NCBI RefSeq assembly: GCF_012516375.2
Contig: NZ_CP051204.2
Location: forward strand, 7,378,001 to 7,442,000
Source of the DNA: Chitinophaga oryzae
GTDB taxonomy: Bacteria; Bacteroidota; Bacteroidia; Chitinophagales; Chitinophagaceae
Direction of reading: 5' to 3'
DNA length: 64,000 nucleotides
Under the pieces are notes generated by a model. That model did no database searches. It was not told where the DNA came from and was given only the letters and a program-made list of their open reading frames with translations. A program made the position numbers and the translations under genes. Numbering within the stretch: position 1 is the stretch's first letter; the number at the start of each line of letters is the position of its first letter. Shown piece by piece: positions 33,673 through 44,969 of the stretch.

Positions 33673-35997
33673 ATGAAACCATACCTGGTATTGTGTTTTA
33701 TAGCACTCCTGGTTACGCTACAGACAACTGCACAAAAACTGACCGGCACTATCCGCGATACAGCGCAAACAGCCGTTCCCATGCTGCGCATATACCTGGC
33801 AGGAACGCAGAAACATGCACTGTCCGGCCCCGACGGCACCTTTAGCATCCATAACATAAAACCCGGCAGCTACAAACTGATTGCCACCGGCACCGGCTAC
33901 AATACGCTGGAACAACCGGTGACCATCACCGACAGCATTACCACGCTTGCCCTCACCATACAACCGTCTGACGTAGGGCTGAACGAAGTAGTGGTCACCG
34001 CCAGCCGTAACCGGGAAACGCTCGGCACCGTCCCTTCTTCCATCACCATCATCACCGGCAAACAACTACGGGAACAAAGCGCCATCACCACCGACATCAA
34101 CCAGCTGCTGAGCATGAACGTGCCGGGCCTTACGCTGGGGACCAATACTTCTACCAACAAAGGACAAACCCTGCGTGGCCGCGGTATGCTGATCATGATT
34201 GACGGTATCCCGCAATCCACACCGCTGCGCAACGGCGATAAAGACATGCGCAGCATCGACGTGTCTGTCATTGAAAGAGTGGAAGTGATCAAAGGCTCCA
34301 CGGCCATTTATGGCAACGGCGCCGACGGCGGCATCATCAACTTCATCACCATCAAAGCCAACCCCAATAAACGTTTCAGCGGCAGCACCGACATTAGTGC
34401 CGGCGGCTCGCTCACCAGTGCGGCCAACAGCCTGGGCGCACGCGTGGCGCAGCAGTTCAGCGGCCGCCTGAACAAATTCGACTACGTAGTGGCAGGCACC
34501 TATGAGCAAACCGGTGTCAACAAAGACGCCAAAGGCGAAGTAATTGCCCCCTTCCAGTCACTCAGCCAGAACGAAAACGTAAACCTGTTCGCCAAACTGG
34601 GATACAACTTCAATGACAACAACCGGCTGGAAGTGATGTACAACTATTACCGTACCATGCAGAACAGCAGCTATGTTGACTCCGGCGGTAAATTCGGGCA
34701 ACGCCCCATCATTGGCGTTATTGGCACCAATCCAGGCGACAAGCAAGGCACGCCCTATAACCACAACGCCTATGTGAATTTTACCAGCAAAAACATCTTC
34801 CGCAACACATCGCTGAACGTAAACCTGTACTACCAGGACTTTTACACTGTCTTCGAATATTCAGATTTCTACGCGCCACCGGGCAATTCCGCCATTACTT
34901 CCAAAAAAATGGGCGCCCGCGTGAATTTCAACACGCTGTTCAACTTCCATCCGAACCTGCACGGCGACGTTACCTGGGGCATCGACGTGCTGAACGATAA
35001 AACAGCGCAGCCGCTGACAGACGGCCGTCCTTTCGTGCCGCAGATGAACATGAAGAACCTGGCGCCTTATGCACAACTGAAAACCTACCTGTTCAAAGAC
35101 TTCCTGGTGAAAGCTGGCCTGCGTTACGAAAATATCCGGCTCGATATCCCCGACTATACCACCATCAAATTCGGCAACTATGCCGGCGGTGTCTTCGTAA
35201 AGGGCGGCAACCTGCCTTACGAAGCCCTGGTGTTCAATGCCGGCCTGCGTTATACCCGGTTCCCGGCGTTCAACCCGTTTGTCAGCTATTCCCAGAGCTT
35301 CTCCCTGTACGACCTGGGCCGTACCCTGCGGCTGGCCAAGGCTGTCAGCAACGGTTCCACCAGTATCAAGACCATCGAGACCAAAGCGATTATTACCAAT
35401 AACTACGAGGCGGGCTTCAACAGTAACATCGGTAAATTCAACGCTTCAGGTTCTTATTTTATCAGCACCTCCAATCTCGGTACCAGCCTGAAAGACGTTA
35501 ACGGCGTGGCCGTGCCGGAGAGAGCGCCCGAGCGTGTACAGGGTTTTGAGATTACAGCAGGTTATCAGTTCCTCCCCAACCTCTCTGCCAATGCAGCCTA
35601 TACCCATGTGGAAGGTAAAAAAGAGGTCAACGGGGTGAAGACATGGCTGCCGACCACCCGCATCACACCGGATAAGATGACAGTCAACGTGAATTATTCT
35701 CCGCTGAAACAGTGGGACCTTGGCGTGTATTATATCTACTCCGGCGTACGGAAACGCTTCGATCCGAACCCCAACACCAAAGAGTATGATCTGGGCGCCG
35801 GACCGGTAGGTGATTTCTCACTCGTCAACCTGTATACTGCTTACCGGTTCAACTCTGCCGCATCCATCCGTTTGGGAGTGGATAACCTGCTGAATGCCGA
35901 TTATTACCCGGTAATGTCGCAGGCGCGGGTGAGAACGGATTCCTATATCAAAGGCAGCGGCGCCCGGTTTAATTTGGGTTTCCGGTATAACTTCTAG
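33673..35997 (+). CDS. TonB-dependent receptor, siderophore type
   Basis: 774 residues from ATG at 33673. Signal peptide (about 1-21), then a carboxypeptidase-regulatory-like domain (about 22-100, GTIRDTAQTAVPMLRI...), a TonB-box-like region (LNEVVVTASRNRE near 104), the plug (about 110-225, with IERVEVIKGSTAIYGNGADGGIIN) and a 22-strand barrel ending in the aromatic RYNF. The plug motif and the adjacent PepSY reductase point to iron-siderophore import. The substrate is not predictable. The palindrome that fills the following gap starts at once after the stop. Confidence 0.93.
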   Translation: MKPYLVLCFIALLVTLQTTAQKLTGTIRDTAQTAVPMLRIYLAGTQKHALSGPDGTFSIHNIKPGSYKLIATGTGYNTLEQPVTITDSITTLALTIQPSDVGLNEVVVTASRNRETLGTVPSSITIITGKQLREQSAITTDINQLLSMNVPGLTLGTNTSTNKGQTLRGRGMLIMIDGIPQSTPLRNGDKDMRSIDVSVIERVEVIKGSTAIYGNGADGGIINFITIKANPNKRFSGSTDISAGGSLTSAANSLGARVAQQFSGRLNKFDYVVAGTYEQTGVNKDAKGEVIAPFQSLSQNENVNLFAKLGYNFNDNNRLEVMYNYYRTMQNSSYVDSGGKFGQRPIIGVIGTNPGDKQGTPYNHNAYVNFTSKNIFRNTSLNVNLYYQDFYTVFEYSDFYAPPGNSAITSKKMGARVNFNTLFNFHPNLHGDVTWGIDVLNDKTAQPLTDGRPFVPQMNMKNLAPYAQLKTYLFKDFLVKAGLRYENIRLDIPDYTTIKFGNYAGGVFVKGGNLPYEALVFNAGLRYTRFPAFNPFVSYSQSFSLYDLGRTLRLAKAVSNGSTSIKTIETKAIITNNYEAGFNSNIGKFNASGSYFISTSNLGTSLKDVNGVAVPERAPERVQGFEITAGYQFLPNLSANAAYTHVEGKKEVNGVKTWLPTTRITPDKMTVNVNYSPLKQWDLGVYYIYSGVRKRFDPNPNTKEYDLGAGPVGDFSLVNLYTAYRFNSAASIRLGVDNLLNADYYPVMSQARVRTDSYIKGSGARFNLGFRYNF

Positions 35998-36185
35998 TCA
36001 CGCAAAGGCGTCACGCAAAGGCGCAAAGCAGCAAAGAACGCAAAGAAAATAAATAAGAAAACAAAGAAAGCAAAGGAGCGAAGACCAATTCGATTTGATC
36101 TTCGCTCCTTTGCTTTCTTACTAATCTTATTAAAACTTTGCGTTCTTTGCTGCTTTGCGCCTTTGCGTGACGCCTTTCGCGTGAA
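35998..36185. repeat. Second GCAAAG-word palindrome filling a convergent gap
   Basis: The complete gap between the TonB receptor stop (35997) and the purL stop (36186) is an imperfect palindrome. Outer arms CACGCAAAGGCGTCACGCAAAGGCGCAAAGCAGCAAAGAACGCAAAG and their complement (36137-36180) flank a core with GAGCGAAGACCAATTCGATTTGATCTTCGCTC. It shares word composition, size and placement with 23172-23395. Confidence 0.9.
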
Positions 36186-38408
36186 CTATCTCAGGTGTTC
36201 TTCCACAGAAGTATCGTAGATCTGTTTCCAGTCGCTTACTTTACCCCAGTCTTCCTCACCTACTTTCACGTGATCGCCGGTTACGGTGCCTATTTTCACG
36301 TAACGAACGGAAACGTCGGTCGCGTCGATCAGGCCATGCATGACAGCTTCGAATTTCTCTTTGTCTTCCGGTTTGATGGAGATCACTACGCGGCTTTGGC
36401 TTTCACCGAAGAGGTAGGCGTCTTTACGGAATTTGTCGTTCAGCTGCAGTTCAAAGCCCAGGCCTTTAGGCATGGCGCTTTCCATCATGGTTACGAACAG
36501 GCCGCCTTCGCTGACATCGTGCGCGGACTGGAGCAGGCCGGCTTTGTTCAGTTTAGCGACAGCTTTCTGCAGTTGCAGTTCTTCTTCGAGATCGAAGTGC
36601 GGAGCAGGGCTGTATTCGATACCGATGATTTTGTGCAGGTATTCGGAACTGTTGATATCGTTGCGGCTGCGGCCCAGCAGGTATACCAGGTCGCCGGCTT
36701 CTTTGAAGTCGAGGGTGATACGCTGATCGAGGCTGTCGAGCAGGCCCACCATACCGATGGTTGGGGTAGGGTATACCGCGCCGTCGGGTGACTGGTTGTA
36801 GAAGCTCACGTTACCGCCGGTAACGGGGGTATTGAATTTACGGCAGGCTTCGCCCATACCTTGTACGGCGTGTACGAACTGGTAGTATACTTCCGGATCG
36901 TAAGGGTTACCGAAGTTGAGGCAGTTGGTGATGGCCAGTGGTTCACCGCCGGAGCAAACGATGTTGCGGGCAGCTTCTGCAACAGCGATCTGGCCGCCTT
37001 TGTGAGGATCGGCGAATACGTAGCGGCTGTTACAATCGGTGGTCATGGCCAGCGCCTTCCTGGTGCCTTTTACCAGTACGATCGGAGCGTCGCTCGGAGC
37101 GTTGGTAGTGGCGTTGGCAGTACCTACCATGCTGTCGTACTGGTTGTAGATCCAGCGTTTGGAAGCGATGTTAGGTAATGCGAGGATCCTTTCGGCCGCG
37201 AAGCGGGGATGTTCAGTATCGGGAACGTTCTGGATATCGAACGCTTTGATTTTCTGGAAGTAGGCAGGCTCAGTATAAGCGCGGTGATATTGAGGAGCGC
37301 CTCCGCCGAGCACGAGGCTTTCAGCAGGCACGTCAGCTTCCAGTTCACCGTTCATATAGAATTTCAGGTTAGTGTCTTTGGTAACTTCACCGATCTGAAC
37401 GCAGTGCAGGTCCCATTTTTCGAAGATGTCGAGGATAGGTTTTTCCTGGCCTTTTTTCACTACGATGAGCATACGTTCCTGGCTTTCGCTCAGCAGCATT
37501 TCCCATCCTTTCATGTTTTCCTGGCGGGTAGGTACTTTATCCAGCCAGATGTTCATACCGTGTTCGCCTTTAGCGCTCATTTCGGCAGTGGAGCAGGTGA
37601 TACCGGCAGCGCCCATATCCTGCATGCCTATGATAGCATTGGTTTTGATGACTTCGAGGCAGGCTTCCAGCAGTTTCTTTTCCTGGAAGGGGTCGCCTAC
37701 CTGTACAGCCGGCAGGTCTTCCGCGCTGTCTTCCGTGATGTTGGCGGAAGCAAAGGAAGCGCCGCCGATACCGTCTTTACCGGTAGCAGAGCCTACGATG
37801 AAAACGGGGTTGCCTTCGCCGTGGGAAGTAGCAGAAACGGTCTGTCCTACTTTTACGATACCCACGCTCATGGCGTTTACCAGCGGGTTGGTACCATAAC
37901 AGTCTTCAAAATAAGTTTCGCCGCCTACGGTGGGGACACCGAAGCAGTTACCGTAGTGACCGATACCGTGTACGATACCTTTTACCAGGTGCTGTGTTTT
38001 TTTATCGTTGATATTGCCGAAGCGCAGGGAGTTCAGTGCCGCGATAGGACGGGCGCCCATGGTGAAGATATCACGGTGGATACCACCAACGCCGGTAGCA
38101 GCGCCCTGGAAGGGCTCAATGGCAGAAGGGTGGTTATGGGATTCTATTTTAAATACAACTGCGTATCCATCACCGATATCTACCAGGCCGGCGTTTTCCT
38201 CACCTGCCTTCACGAGGAGGCGGTCACCTTCGCGTGGTAATGACTTCAGCCATACGATTGAGTTTTTGTAAGAGCAGTGCTCACTCCACATAACGGAGTA
38301 CATACTCAATTCGGTAAAGTTGGGATTACGCCCTAAGATAGATTCAATACGTTCAAACTCGTCAGCAGTAAGGCCCAGCTGTTCAGCAATTTCTACGGTG
38401 GTTTGCAT
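36186..38408 (-). CDS. purL: Phosphoribosylformylglycinamidine synthase, PurL subunit
   Basis: 740 residues, the small PurL of the three-subunit PurS-PurQ-PurL enzyme, not the 1300-residue fused form, so PurQ and PurS must be encoded elsewhere. N-terminal [14 protein letters not shown] near residues 37-50 carries the catalytic His; the ATP-binding and FGAR-binding halves show the duplicated AIRS/PurM-like fold, with [15 protein letters not shown] near 140 and [19 protein letters not shown] near 182. It converts FGAR and glutamine-derived ammonia with ATP to FGAM in purine synthesis. It converges on the TonB receptor with a palindromic gap. Confidence 0.96.
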   Translation of the reverse strand: MQTTVEIAEQLGLTADEFERIESILGRNPNFTELSMYSVMWSEHCSYKNSIVWLKSLPREGDRLLVKAGEENAGLVDIGDGYAVVFKIESHNHPSAIEPFQGAATGVGGIHRDIFTMGARPIAALNSLRFGNINDKKTQHLVKGIVHGIGHYGNCFGVPTVGGETYFEDCYGTNPLVNAMSVGIVKVGQTVSATSHGEGNPVFIVGSATGKDGIGGASFASANITEDSAEDLPAVQVGDPFQEKKLLEACLEVIKTNAIIGMQDMGAAGITCSTAEMSAKGEHGMNIWLDKVPTRQENMKGWEMLLSESQERMLIVVKKGQEKPILDIFEKWDLHCVQIGEVTKDTNLKFYMNGELEADVPAESLVLGGGAPQYHRAYTEPAYFQKIKAFDIQNVPDTEHPRFAAERILALPNIASKRWIYNQYDSMVGTANATTNAPSDAPIVLVKGTRKALAMTTDCNSRYVFADPHKGGQIAVAEAARNIVCSGGEPLAITNCLNFGNPYDPEVYYQFVHAVQGMGEACRKFNTPVTGGNVSFYNQSPDGAVYPTPTIGMVGLLDSLDQRITLDFKEAGDLVYLLGRSRNDINSSEYLHKIIGIEYSPAPHFDLEEELQLQKAVAKLNKAGLLQSAHDVSEGGLFVTMMESAMPKGLGFELQLNDKFRKDAYLFGESQSRVVISIKPEDKEKFEAVMHGLIDATDVSVRYVKIGTVTGDHVKVGEEDWGKVSDWKQIYDTSVEEHLR

Positions 38409-38925
38409 GTAGTTTAAGTATAAAAAAACGAGTAATTAAAAAGAAGATGCAAACCTACAAGATTTTATGGCAAATGCCAAGAAATGGGGTGATGCGGCGG
38501 CCTTAAAAATGATAGCAGAGGACCGGAAGGCGGAACGCAGCACTCCTGCCAGCCTCTTTTTCGCGGCGTCCCCTCTTATCGGCACCTTCCACTGCCGGCG
38601 GGGAACAGCACCTGTGCTGCGTTACCGGCGCCGCTTTCTCCCTGTTGTCTGTATGCGGCGCAATCCGCTCCTATAACGCCTCTCTACTCCCTGTGCAGCT
38701 TCTTTTACATACGATTTGCCTAAAGTAGAGAAATGGCCGAATCCGTCATTTCATATTATTAATTTTTTAATTTATCAGTTTCAGACCTTAACGAGCTCTT
38801 TTTTTTATTCATTTCTTAAAAAAAACACCTTTACAAACCACGAAATGTAATTTTTTGGTTAAACTGAACAATTTATTTGCATTTACAACGCGCTTGCCGT
38901 TCTTTTGTGTTAAAATTATTACAGC
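38409..38925. other. Gene-free region between purL and glutamine synthetase
   Basis: It holds a GC-rich block (about 38500-38690) followed by an AT-rich block (38720-38925) that must contain the glutamine synthetase promoter. The open frame at 38467-38676 on the plus strand has no family signature; I do not accept it as a gene. No RNA signature was recognised. The GC-rich block might be a decayed gene remnant. Confidence 0.4.
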
Positions 38926-41115
38926 ATGCAATCGTTACGTTTCACCGCGCTGGAAGGATTAGCTGGCGTAGACACCAAACTCACCGAACACAACGGCAAA
39001 ATAACCGAGGTATTTGGCAGCAATGTTTTTGCCGGAAGAATTGTAAGGGAATACCTGAGTGATGAGGCTTATAAAAGCCTGATGAACTCCATTAAAAATG
39101 GCACCAAACTGGAACGCAAAATGGCGGAGCAAATTGCTTCCGGCATGAAAGCCTGGGCCATGAAAAAAGGAGTGACGCACTACACTCACTGGTTCCAACC
39201 CCTGACCGGCACCACTGCAGAAAAGCATGACTCCTTTTTCACCCTGAAAAGCGACGGCTCTGCACTGGAAACTTTTGACGGCGATGCGCTGGTACAGCAG
39301 GAGCCTGATGCCTCCAGCTTCCCCAACGGCGGCCTGAGAGCTACTTTTGAAGCCCGCGGCTACACTGCCTGGGACCCTTCCTCCCCTGCCTTCATCCTGG
39401 AACAGGGTTATGGTAAAACACTCTGCATCCCTACCATATTCGTATCCTACACCGGCGAATCTCTCGATTATAAAGCTCCGCTGCTGAAAGCACTGGCTGC
39501 CATCGACAAAGCCGCTGTAGACGTATGTAACTATTTCGATAAAAACGTTACCAAAGTAACGCCTACCCTCGGTTGGGAACAGGAATACTTCCTCGTTGAC
39601 GAAAACCTGGCCAATGCCCGTCCTGACCTGATCATGACCGGCCGCACCGTTGTAGGTCATGCTCCTTCCAAAGGCCAGCAGCTGGAAGACCACTACTTTG
39701 GCTCTATCCCTGAGCGCGTATATGCTTACATGCGCGATTTCGAAGAAGAGGCTTACAAACTGGGCATTCCTTTGAGAACACGCCACAATGAAGTAGCTCC
39801 TTCCCAGTTCGAATGCGCTCCTATCTTTGAAGAAGTGAACATCGCTGTGGACCACAACTCCCTGCTGATGGACATCATGAATAAAGTGGCCAAACGCCAC
39901 AAACTGAAAGTGCTGCTGCACGAAAAACCATTTGCGGGTATCAACGGTTCCGGTAAACACAACAACTGGAGCATGGCCACCGATACCGGTGTAAACCTGC
40001 TGGCTCCGGGCAAAACCCCGAAAACCAACCTGATGTTCCTCACGTTCTTCGTGAACACCATCAAAGCGGTACATGACTACGCCGACCTGCTGAGAGCTGC
40101 TATCGCTTCTGCCAGCAACGACTTCCGCCTGGGTGCCAACGAAGCGCCTCCGGCTATCATCTCCGTGTTCTCCGGTAAATATCTCTATGATGTACTGCAG
40201 GAAGTAAAATCCCGCGTAAGCAATAAGTTCGACGAACAAGACGAAGCCATCCTCAAACTGGACCTGCACCGTCACATTCCTGAACTGATGCTGGACAACA
40301 CCGACCGTAACCGTACTTCTCCTTTTGCGTTCACCGGCAACAAGTTCGAGTTCCGCGCCGTAGGTTCTACCGCTAACTGCGCTTCCGCTATGACCGTTCT
40401 GAACACCATCGTGGCCAAAACCCTGACCGACTTTAAAGTGGAAGTGGACGGCCTGATCGAAAAAGGTGAGAAAAAAGAGATTGCCATCATGCAAACTCTT
40501 CGGAAATATATTGTAGATTCGGAAAAAATATTGTTCGAAGGCGACGGCTACAGCGAAGAATGGGAAAAAGAAGCCGAAAGAAGAGGTCTGCAGAACATCA
40601 AAACCACGCCTAAAGCGCTGGATGCGATGATCACTCCTAAAGCCGCCCAGCTGTATACCGAAACCGGTGTTTATACCGAAAAAGAATTACACGCCCGTCA
40701 CGAGATCCTGCTGGAAGACTACGTGAAGAAAGTACAGATCGAAGCCCGTGTAATCGGAGACCTGGCCACCAACACTATTTTACCCGCTGCGATCAGCTAT
40801 CTCAACGACCTGATCAGCAATATCCGCGGACTGAAAGAAATTGGCATGGGTGAAGCTGCCTTCAAAGCACAAACACAGATCGCTGCCAAAATTTCTGAAC
40901 ACATCAATGTGATCAGCGAAAACGTTCAGGCCATGATCGAGCAACGTAAAGTGACCAACAAGTTGACCGACAGCCGCCAGAAAGCGATCGAATACTGCGA
41001 AAAAATTAAACCGTACTTCGATATTATCCGCTACCACTCCGATAAACTGGAGTTCCTGGTAGATGATAAAAGATGGGCACTGCCTAAGTACAGAGAACTG
41101 CTTTTCTTGCGATAA
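38926..41115 (+). CDS. glnN: Glutamine synthetase, type III
   Basis: 729 residues, the length of the GlnN type found in Bacteroidota and cyanobacteria. Key segments: THWFQPLTGTTAEKHDSF near 86-103 (type III N-terminal signature), GWEQEYFLVDE near 211 with the metal-binding Glu residues, FAGINGSGKHNNWSM near 336 with the ammonium/glutamate loop, and NDFRLGANEAPPAI near 388. It makes glutamine from glutamate, ammonia and ATP in the cytoplasm. The gene is monocistronic with its own terminator and a long upstream region, consistent with nitrogen control. Confidence 0.96.
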   Translation: MQSLRFTALEGLAGVDTKLTEHNGKITEVFGSNVFAGRIVREYLSDEAYKSLMNSIKNGTKLERKMAEQIASGMKAWAMKKGVTHYTHWFQPLTGTTAEKHDSFFTLKSDGSALETFDGDALVQQEPDASSFPNGGLRATFEARGYTAWDPSSPAFILEQGYGKTLCIPTIFVSYTGESLDYKAPLLKALAAIDKAAVDVCNYFDKNVTKVTPTLGWEQEYFLVDENLANARPDLIMTGRTVVGHAPSKGQQLEDHYFGSIPERVYAYMRDFEEEAYKLGIPLRTRHNEVAPSQFECAPIFEEVNIAVDHNSLLMDIMNKVAKRHKLKVLLHEKPFAGINGSGKHNNWSMATDTGVNLLAPGKTPKTNLMFLTFFVNTIKAVHDYADLLRAAIASASNDFRLGANEAPPAIISVFSGKYLYDVLQEVKSRVSNKFDEQDEAILKLDLHRHIPELMLDNTDRNRTSPFAFTGNKFEFRAVGSTANCASAMTVLNTIVAKTLTDFKVEVDGLIEKGEKKEIAIMQTLRKYIVDSEKILFEGDGYSEEWEKEAERRGLQNIKTTPKALDAMITPKAAQLYTETGVYTEKELHARHEILLEDYVKKVQIEARVIGDLATNTILPAAISYLNDLISNIRGLKEIGMGEAAFKAQTQIAAKISEHINVISENVQAMIEQRKVTNKLTDSRQKAIEYCEKIKPYFDIIRYHSDKLEFLVDDKRWALPKYRELLFLR

Positions 41116-41143
41116 AACCGTAAGATTGTTTTGGTGTATGATT

Positions 41144-41175
41144 AGCCCCGGATTTTTATCCGGGGCTTTGTTTTT
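41144..41175 (+). terminator. Terminator after glutamine synthetase
   Basis: AGCCCCGGAT and ATCCGGGGCT form a stem with a T-rich loop, followed by TTGTTTTT. Confidence 0.88.
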
Positions 41176-41283
41176 CTGGTATTTCTGCGTATATTAAAGT
41201 ATATCCCCGACCGTTACCCCTCCTGCCCCATTAGCCCGTACACCTGCCACAGGAAGTTTTTCCTCACCAAAATCAATATACCC

Positions 41284-42096
41284 ATGAACCAACGCCCCTG
41301 CGCATTGTACTGCGCCATCATCGCCGTCCTGTTACTGCCGGCCTGCCTCAAACCCGGGCCCATTATCGTTCCGCCCGGGCACCCCACCGCACGGATTATT
41401 CAGCTCAAAGAACTGGACCCGCTATACAGCGATTCCTCCCGCGTCGCCTACAACCAGCTGGGCAACCCTGTCAGCATCACCCCCTCCAGTGTGTCCACCG
41501 GTTATCCTATGTGGTTGTTCCGCTATGACAACCAGCACCGGCTTATCGCCAGCGTAGGCGCCTATGATAACGGCCTGAATATGTTTGAAATGGCACACCG
41601 TTACGTGCTCAACGCTGCCGGCCGTATCATCAGCGACACCACATTCGTCTTCGGCACCTTCGACACAACCGTCACCCCGCTGCGTATCACCGGGCAGGGC
41701 GTCCGTACCACCAGCTATAACTACGACAGCTACAGCCGTATCACCCAAACGGTAACGACAGACCTGGTACCGGACATTCCCCGCTTCCGGACAACCGTCA
41801 ACTACTCCTACAACAATACCGGCAACGCCTGGAAAATAGTGACTATCCGGGTAGAAATACCTTATCCCCATGCTATTCCGGACACATCGATCACTTATCC
41901 GGTGTACGACAACAAGCCCAACTTCCACCGGCTGCATCCTGTATGGCAGTTTGTGGACAGGGACTATAACACCAACAACCCGGGAAATGCCATCAGCTAT
42001 GATACTTATGGGCTGGCGACCGAAATGCAGCCCAACACCAATATACTGGGCATCTTCTATCATCGCGGCGCCATCCGGTATGAGTACCGGCCATAA
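41284..42096 (+). CDS. Hypothetical lipoprotein, 270 aa
   Basis: 270 residues. Signal peptide with the lipobox LPAC (Cys21), then a Pro-rich linker. The mature part reads as a series of beta-rich segments such as PMWLFRYDNQHRLIASVGAYDNG (near 75), TSYNYDSYSRITQT (near 145), VNYSYNNTGNAWKI (near 180) and ISYDTYGLATEMQPN (near 235). The Y-D-x-x-x-R-L/I pattern resembles the repeats of RHS/YD or DUF4595-type surface lipoproteins, but I cannot assign a family. Probably anchored in the outer membrane. It is a single gene with a bidirectional terminator after it. Confidence 0.75.
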   Translation: MNQRPCALYCAIIAVLLLPACLKPGPIIVPPGHPTARIIQLKELDPLYSDSSRVAYNQLGNPVSITPSSVSTGYPMWLFRYDNQHRLIASVGAYDNGLNMFEMAHRYVLNAAGRIISDTTFVFGTFDTTVTPLRITGQGVRTTSYNYDSYSRITQTVTTDLVPDIPRFRTTVNYSYNNTGNAWKIVTIRVEIPYPHAIPDTSITYPVYDNKPNFHRLHPVWQFVDRDYNTNNPGNAISYDTYGLATEMQPNTNILGIFYHRGAIRYEYRP

Positions 42097-42100
42097 AACA

Positions 42101-42132
42101 GAAAAGCTCCGGAGACATCTCCGGAGCTTTTC
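42101..42132. terminator. Bidirectional terminator
   Basis: GAAAAGCTCCGGAGA pairs perfectly with TCTCCGGAGCTTTTC across a two-base centre, separating the lipoprotein gene from convergent accC. Confidence 0.88.
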
Positions 42133-42149
42133 CAATACAGTGCACTTTC

Positions 42150-43487
<1,338 letters not shown>

Positions 43488-43528
43488 TGTTTTCCTTATA
43501 AGTGATTATAATAGCTAAGTAGCAATTC

Positions 43529-43611
43529 AGCCATTAGTTCCCAGTAGTTAGCCTTTAACCCTGTAAAAAATATGTCAGAGGCTAAAGGCTAACTGCTAAG
43601 CACTAATGGCT
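43529..43611. repeat. Palindrome within the accB-accC gap
   Basis: The left arm AGCCATTAGTTCCCAGTAGT + TAGCCTTTAACC (43529-43560) pairs with the right arm (43580-43611) with about five mismatches over 32 bases. The loop is 19 bases. It fills most of the 128-base gap between two genes of one operon. Confidence 0.85.
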
Positions 43612-43615
43612 GTTA

Positions 43616-44104
43616 TTACGGTTCTACTAAAAACAAAGGTTGATCGTATTCTACCGGAGTGGCATCGTCAACAAGTACTTTGACGATCTTACCGCTCACT
43701 TCACTTTCGATTTCGTTGAATAACTTCATCGCTTCAATGATGCATACTACCTTGCCGGCAGTTACTTCATCGCCTACATTGATGAAAGGAGCTTTATCAG
43801 GTCCTGCTGAACGGTAGAAGGTACCGATCATCGGGGATTTGATAGTGATCAGGTTATCTGCTTTAGGCGCAGATGGCGCGGCAGCTGGTGCGGGTGCTGC
43901 TGCTGCCTGTACCGGAGCGGCTGCCGGAGCTGCAGCTGCCACCGCCTGGATCGGCGCTGCGGCCGCAGGCACAGCGATTACCTGCTGTACTTCGTTGTCT
44001 TTCTGTTTTATTGTAATCTTGAACTTGTCCTGCTCAATGCTCAGTTCACTGATATTTGATTTGTTGATCATTTTTACCAGTTCCTGAATCTGTTTAAAGT
44101 CCAT
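43616..44104 (-). CDS. accB: Biotin carboxyl carrier protein of acetyl-CoA carboxylase
   Basis: 162 residues: a short N-terminal domain (1-45), a long Ala/Pro-rich flexible linker (about 45-85) and the biotinyl domain ending in [17 protein letters not shown] near 126-142, where the Lys of EAMK is biotinylated. The last residues give DQPLFLVEP. It carries the carboxyl group from AccC to the carboxyltransferase. It is the middle gene of efp-accB-accC; the gap to efp is 108 bases. Confidence 0.95.
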   Translation of the reverse strand: MDFKQIQELVKMINKSNISELSIEQDKFKITIKQKDNEVQQVIAVPAAAAPIQAVAAAAPAAAPVQAAAAPAPAAAPSAPKADNLITIKSPMIGTFYRSAGPDKAPFINVGDEVTAGKVVCIIEAMKLFNEIESEVSGKIVKVLVDDATPVEYDQPLFLVEP

Positions 44105-44212
44105 GTAGACAGTTTTTGGTTTATAATTTATGAACGTTATGGTCCTTTACCGGACAACCGGGGCCACCCAAAGGGCAGCCCGGCAGCCAATAAATAATTT
44201 TCTGGGAATGAA

Positions 44213-44779
44213 TTACGCCTTTACTCTTTCGATGTATTCGCCGGTTTTTGCATTCACACGGATCAGTTCGCCTTCTTCCACAAACAGCGGCACCATCACG
44301 GTTGCACCAGTTTCCACAGTAGCAGGTTTCAGTGTACGGGTGGCAGTGTCACCTTTCACACCAGGCTCAGAGTAAGTGACCAGTACCACGATCTTGTCAG
44401 GCAGTTCCACCGCCATGTACTGTTCTGTTTCAGTGTTGATCTGAACCATTACTTCCTGACCTTCCTTCAGGAACTGGGGAGCATCGATGGACTGTTCCGG
44501 CATGGCAATCTGTTCAAATGTCTCATTGTCCATGAAATTGTAACCGGTGTCATCCTTATATAAAAACTGGAATGCTTTCTTCTCGATACGAACCGGGAAA
44601 ATGGTATCACCGGAGTTCCAGGTGTGCTCTATAGAACGGCTATTGTCAACGCCCTTCAATTTAGCCCAAACTTTTGCAGCTGCACGGGCGGTTTTGTTTT
44701 GACCAAACTCTACAACAGAATACAAACTGTTATCCAGCTTGATGATTAATCCTGTTCTGATATCTGCGGTGGTAGCCAT
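44213..44779 (-). CDS. efp: Elongation factor P with an arginine-type tip loop
   Basis: 188 residues, full length: KOW-like domain I, OB domains II and III (VTYSEPGVKGDTA near 132-145; TGEYIERVKA at the end). EF-P rescues ribosomes stalled at polyproline. The domain I loop is unusual: it reads EFGQNKTARAAAKVWAKL (24-41), with Arg32 where most Bacteroidota have the Lys of HVKPGKG. By alignment from memory it is close in length and pattern to the Pseudomonas NKSGRNAA loop, in which Arg32 is rhamnosylated by EarP. No earP gene is beside it in this window. The gene heads the accB-accC cluster. Confidence 0.95.
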   Translation of the reverse strand: MATTADIRTGLIIKLDNSLYSVVEFGQNKTARAAAKVWAKLKGVDNSRSIEHTWNSGDTIFPVRIEKKAFQFLYKDDTGYNFMDNETFEQIAMPEQSIDAPQFLKEGQEVMVQINTETEQYMAVELPDKIVVLVTYSEPGVKGDTATRTLKPATVETGATVMVPLFVEEGELIRVNAKTGEYIERVKA

Positions 44780-44969
44780 AAATAGGTTACTGATTTTAAG
44801 TTAAAAATTTATACGGATTGCAAAAGTAGAAATTTTTGCATATGAACGAACAACAAATTCCTAAAATTAGGCAGATTCGTCTCTTTTCGACCCAATTTTC
44901 GTCTTTTTTCTCCAATAAATGACATTAAAGGGCTAAATTGAATTTTAAATCAAGCAAATCAACAGTAGT

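Noticed and set aside
38467..38676. Open frame of 69 codons before glutamine synthetase
   Set aside because: The N-terminal part looks helical but the rest is Arg/Pro/Leu noise, no family motif or promoter is visible, and it lies in a compositionally odd intergenic block.
38959..40494. 511-codon open frame antisense to glutamine synthetase
   Set aside because: Shadow of a conserved, full-length gene; its composition (Phe/Val/Gly/His-rich) has no domain.
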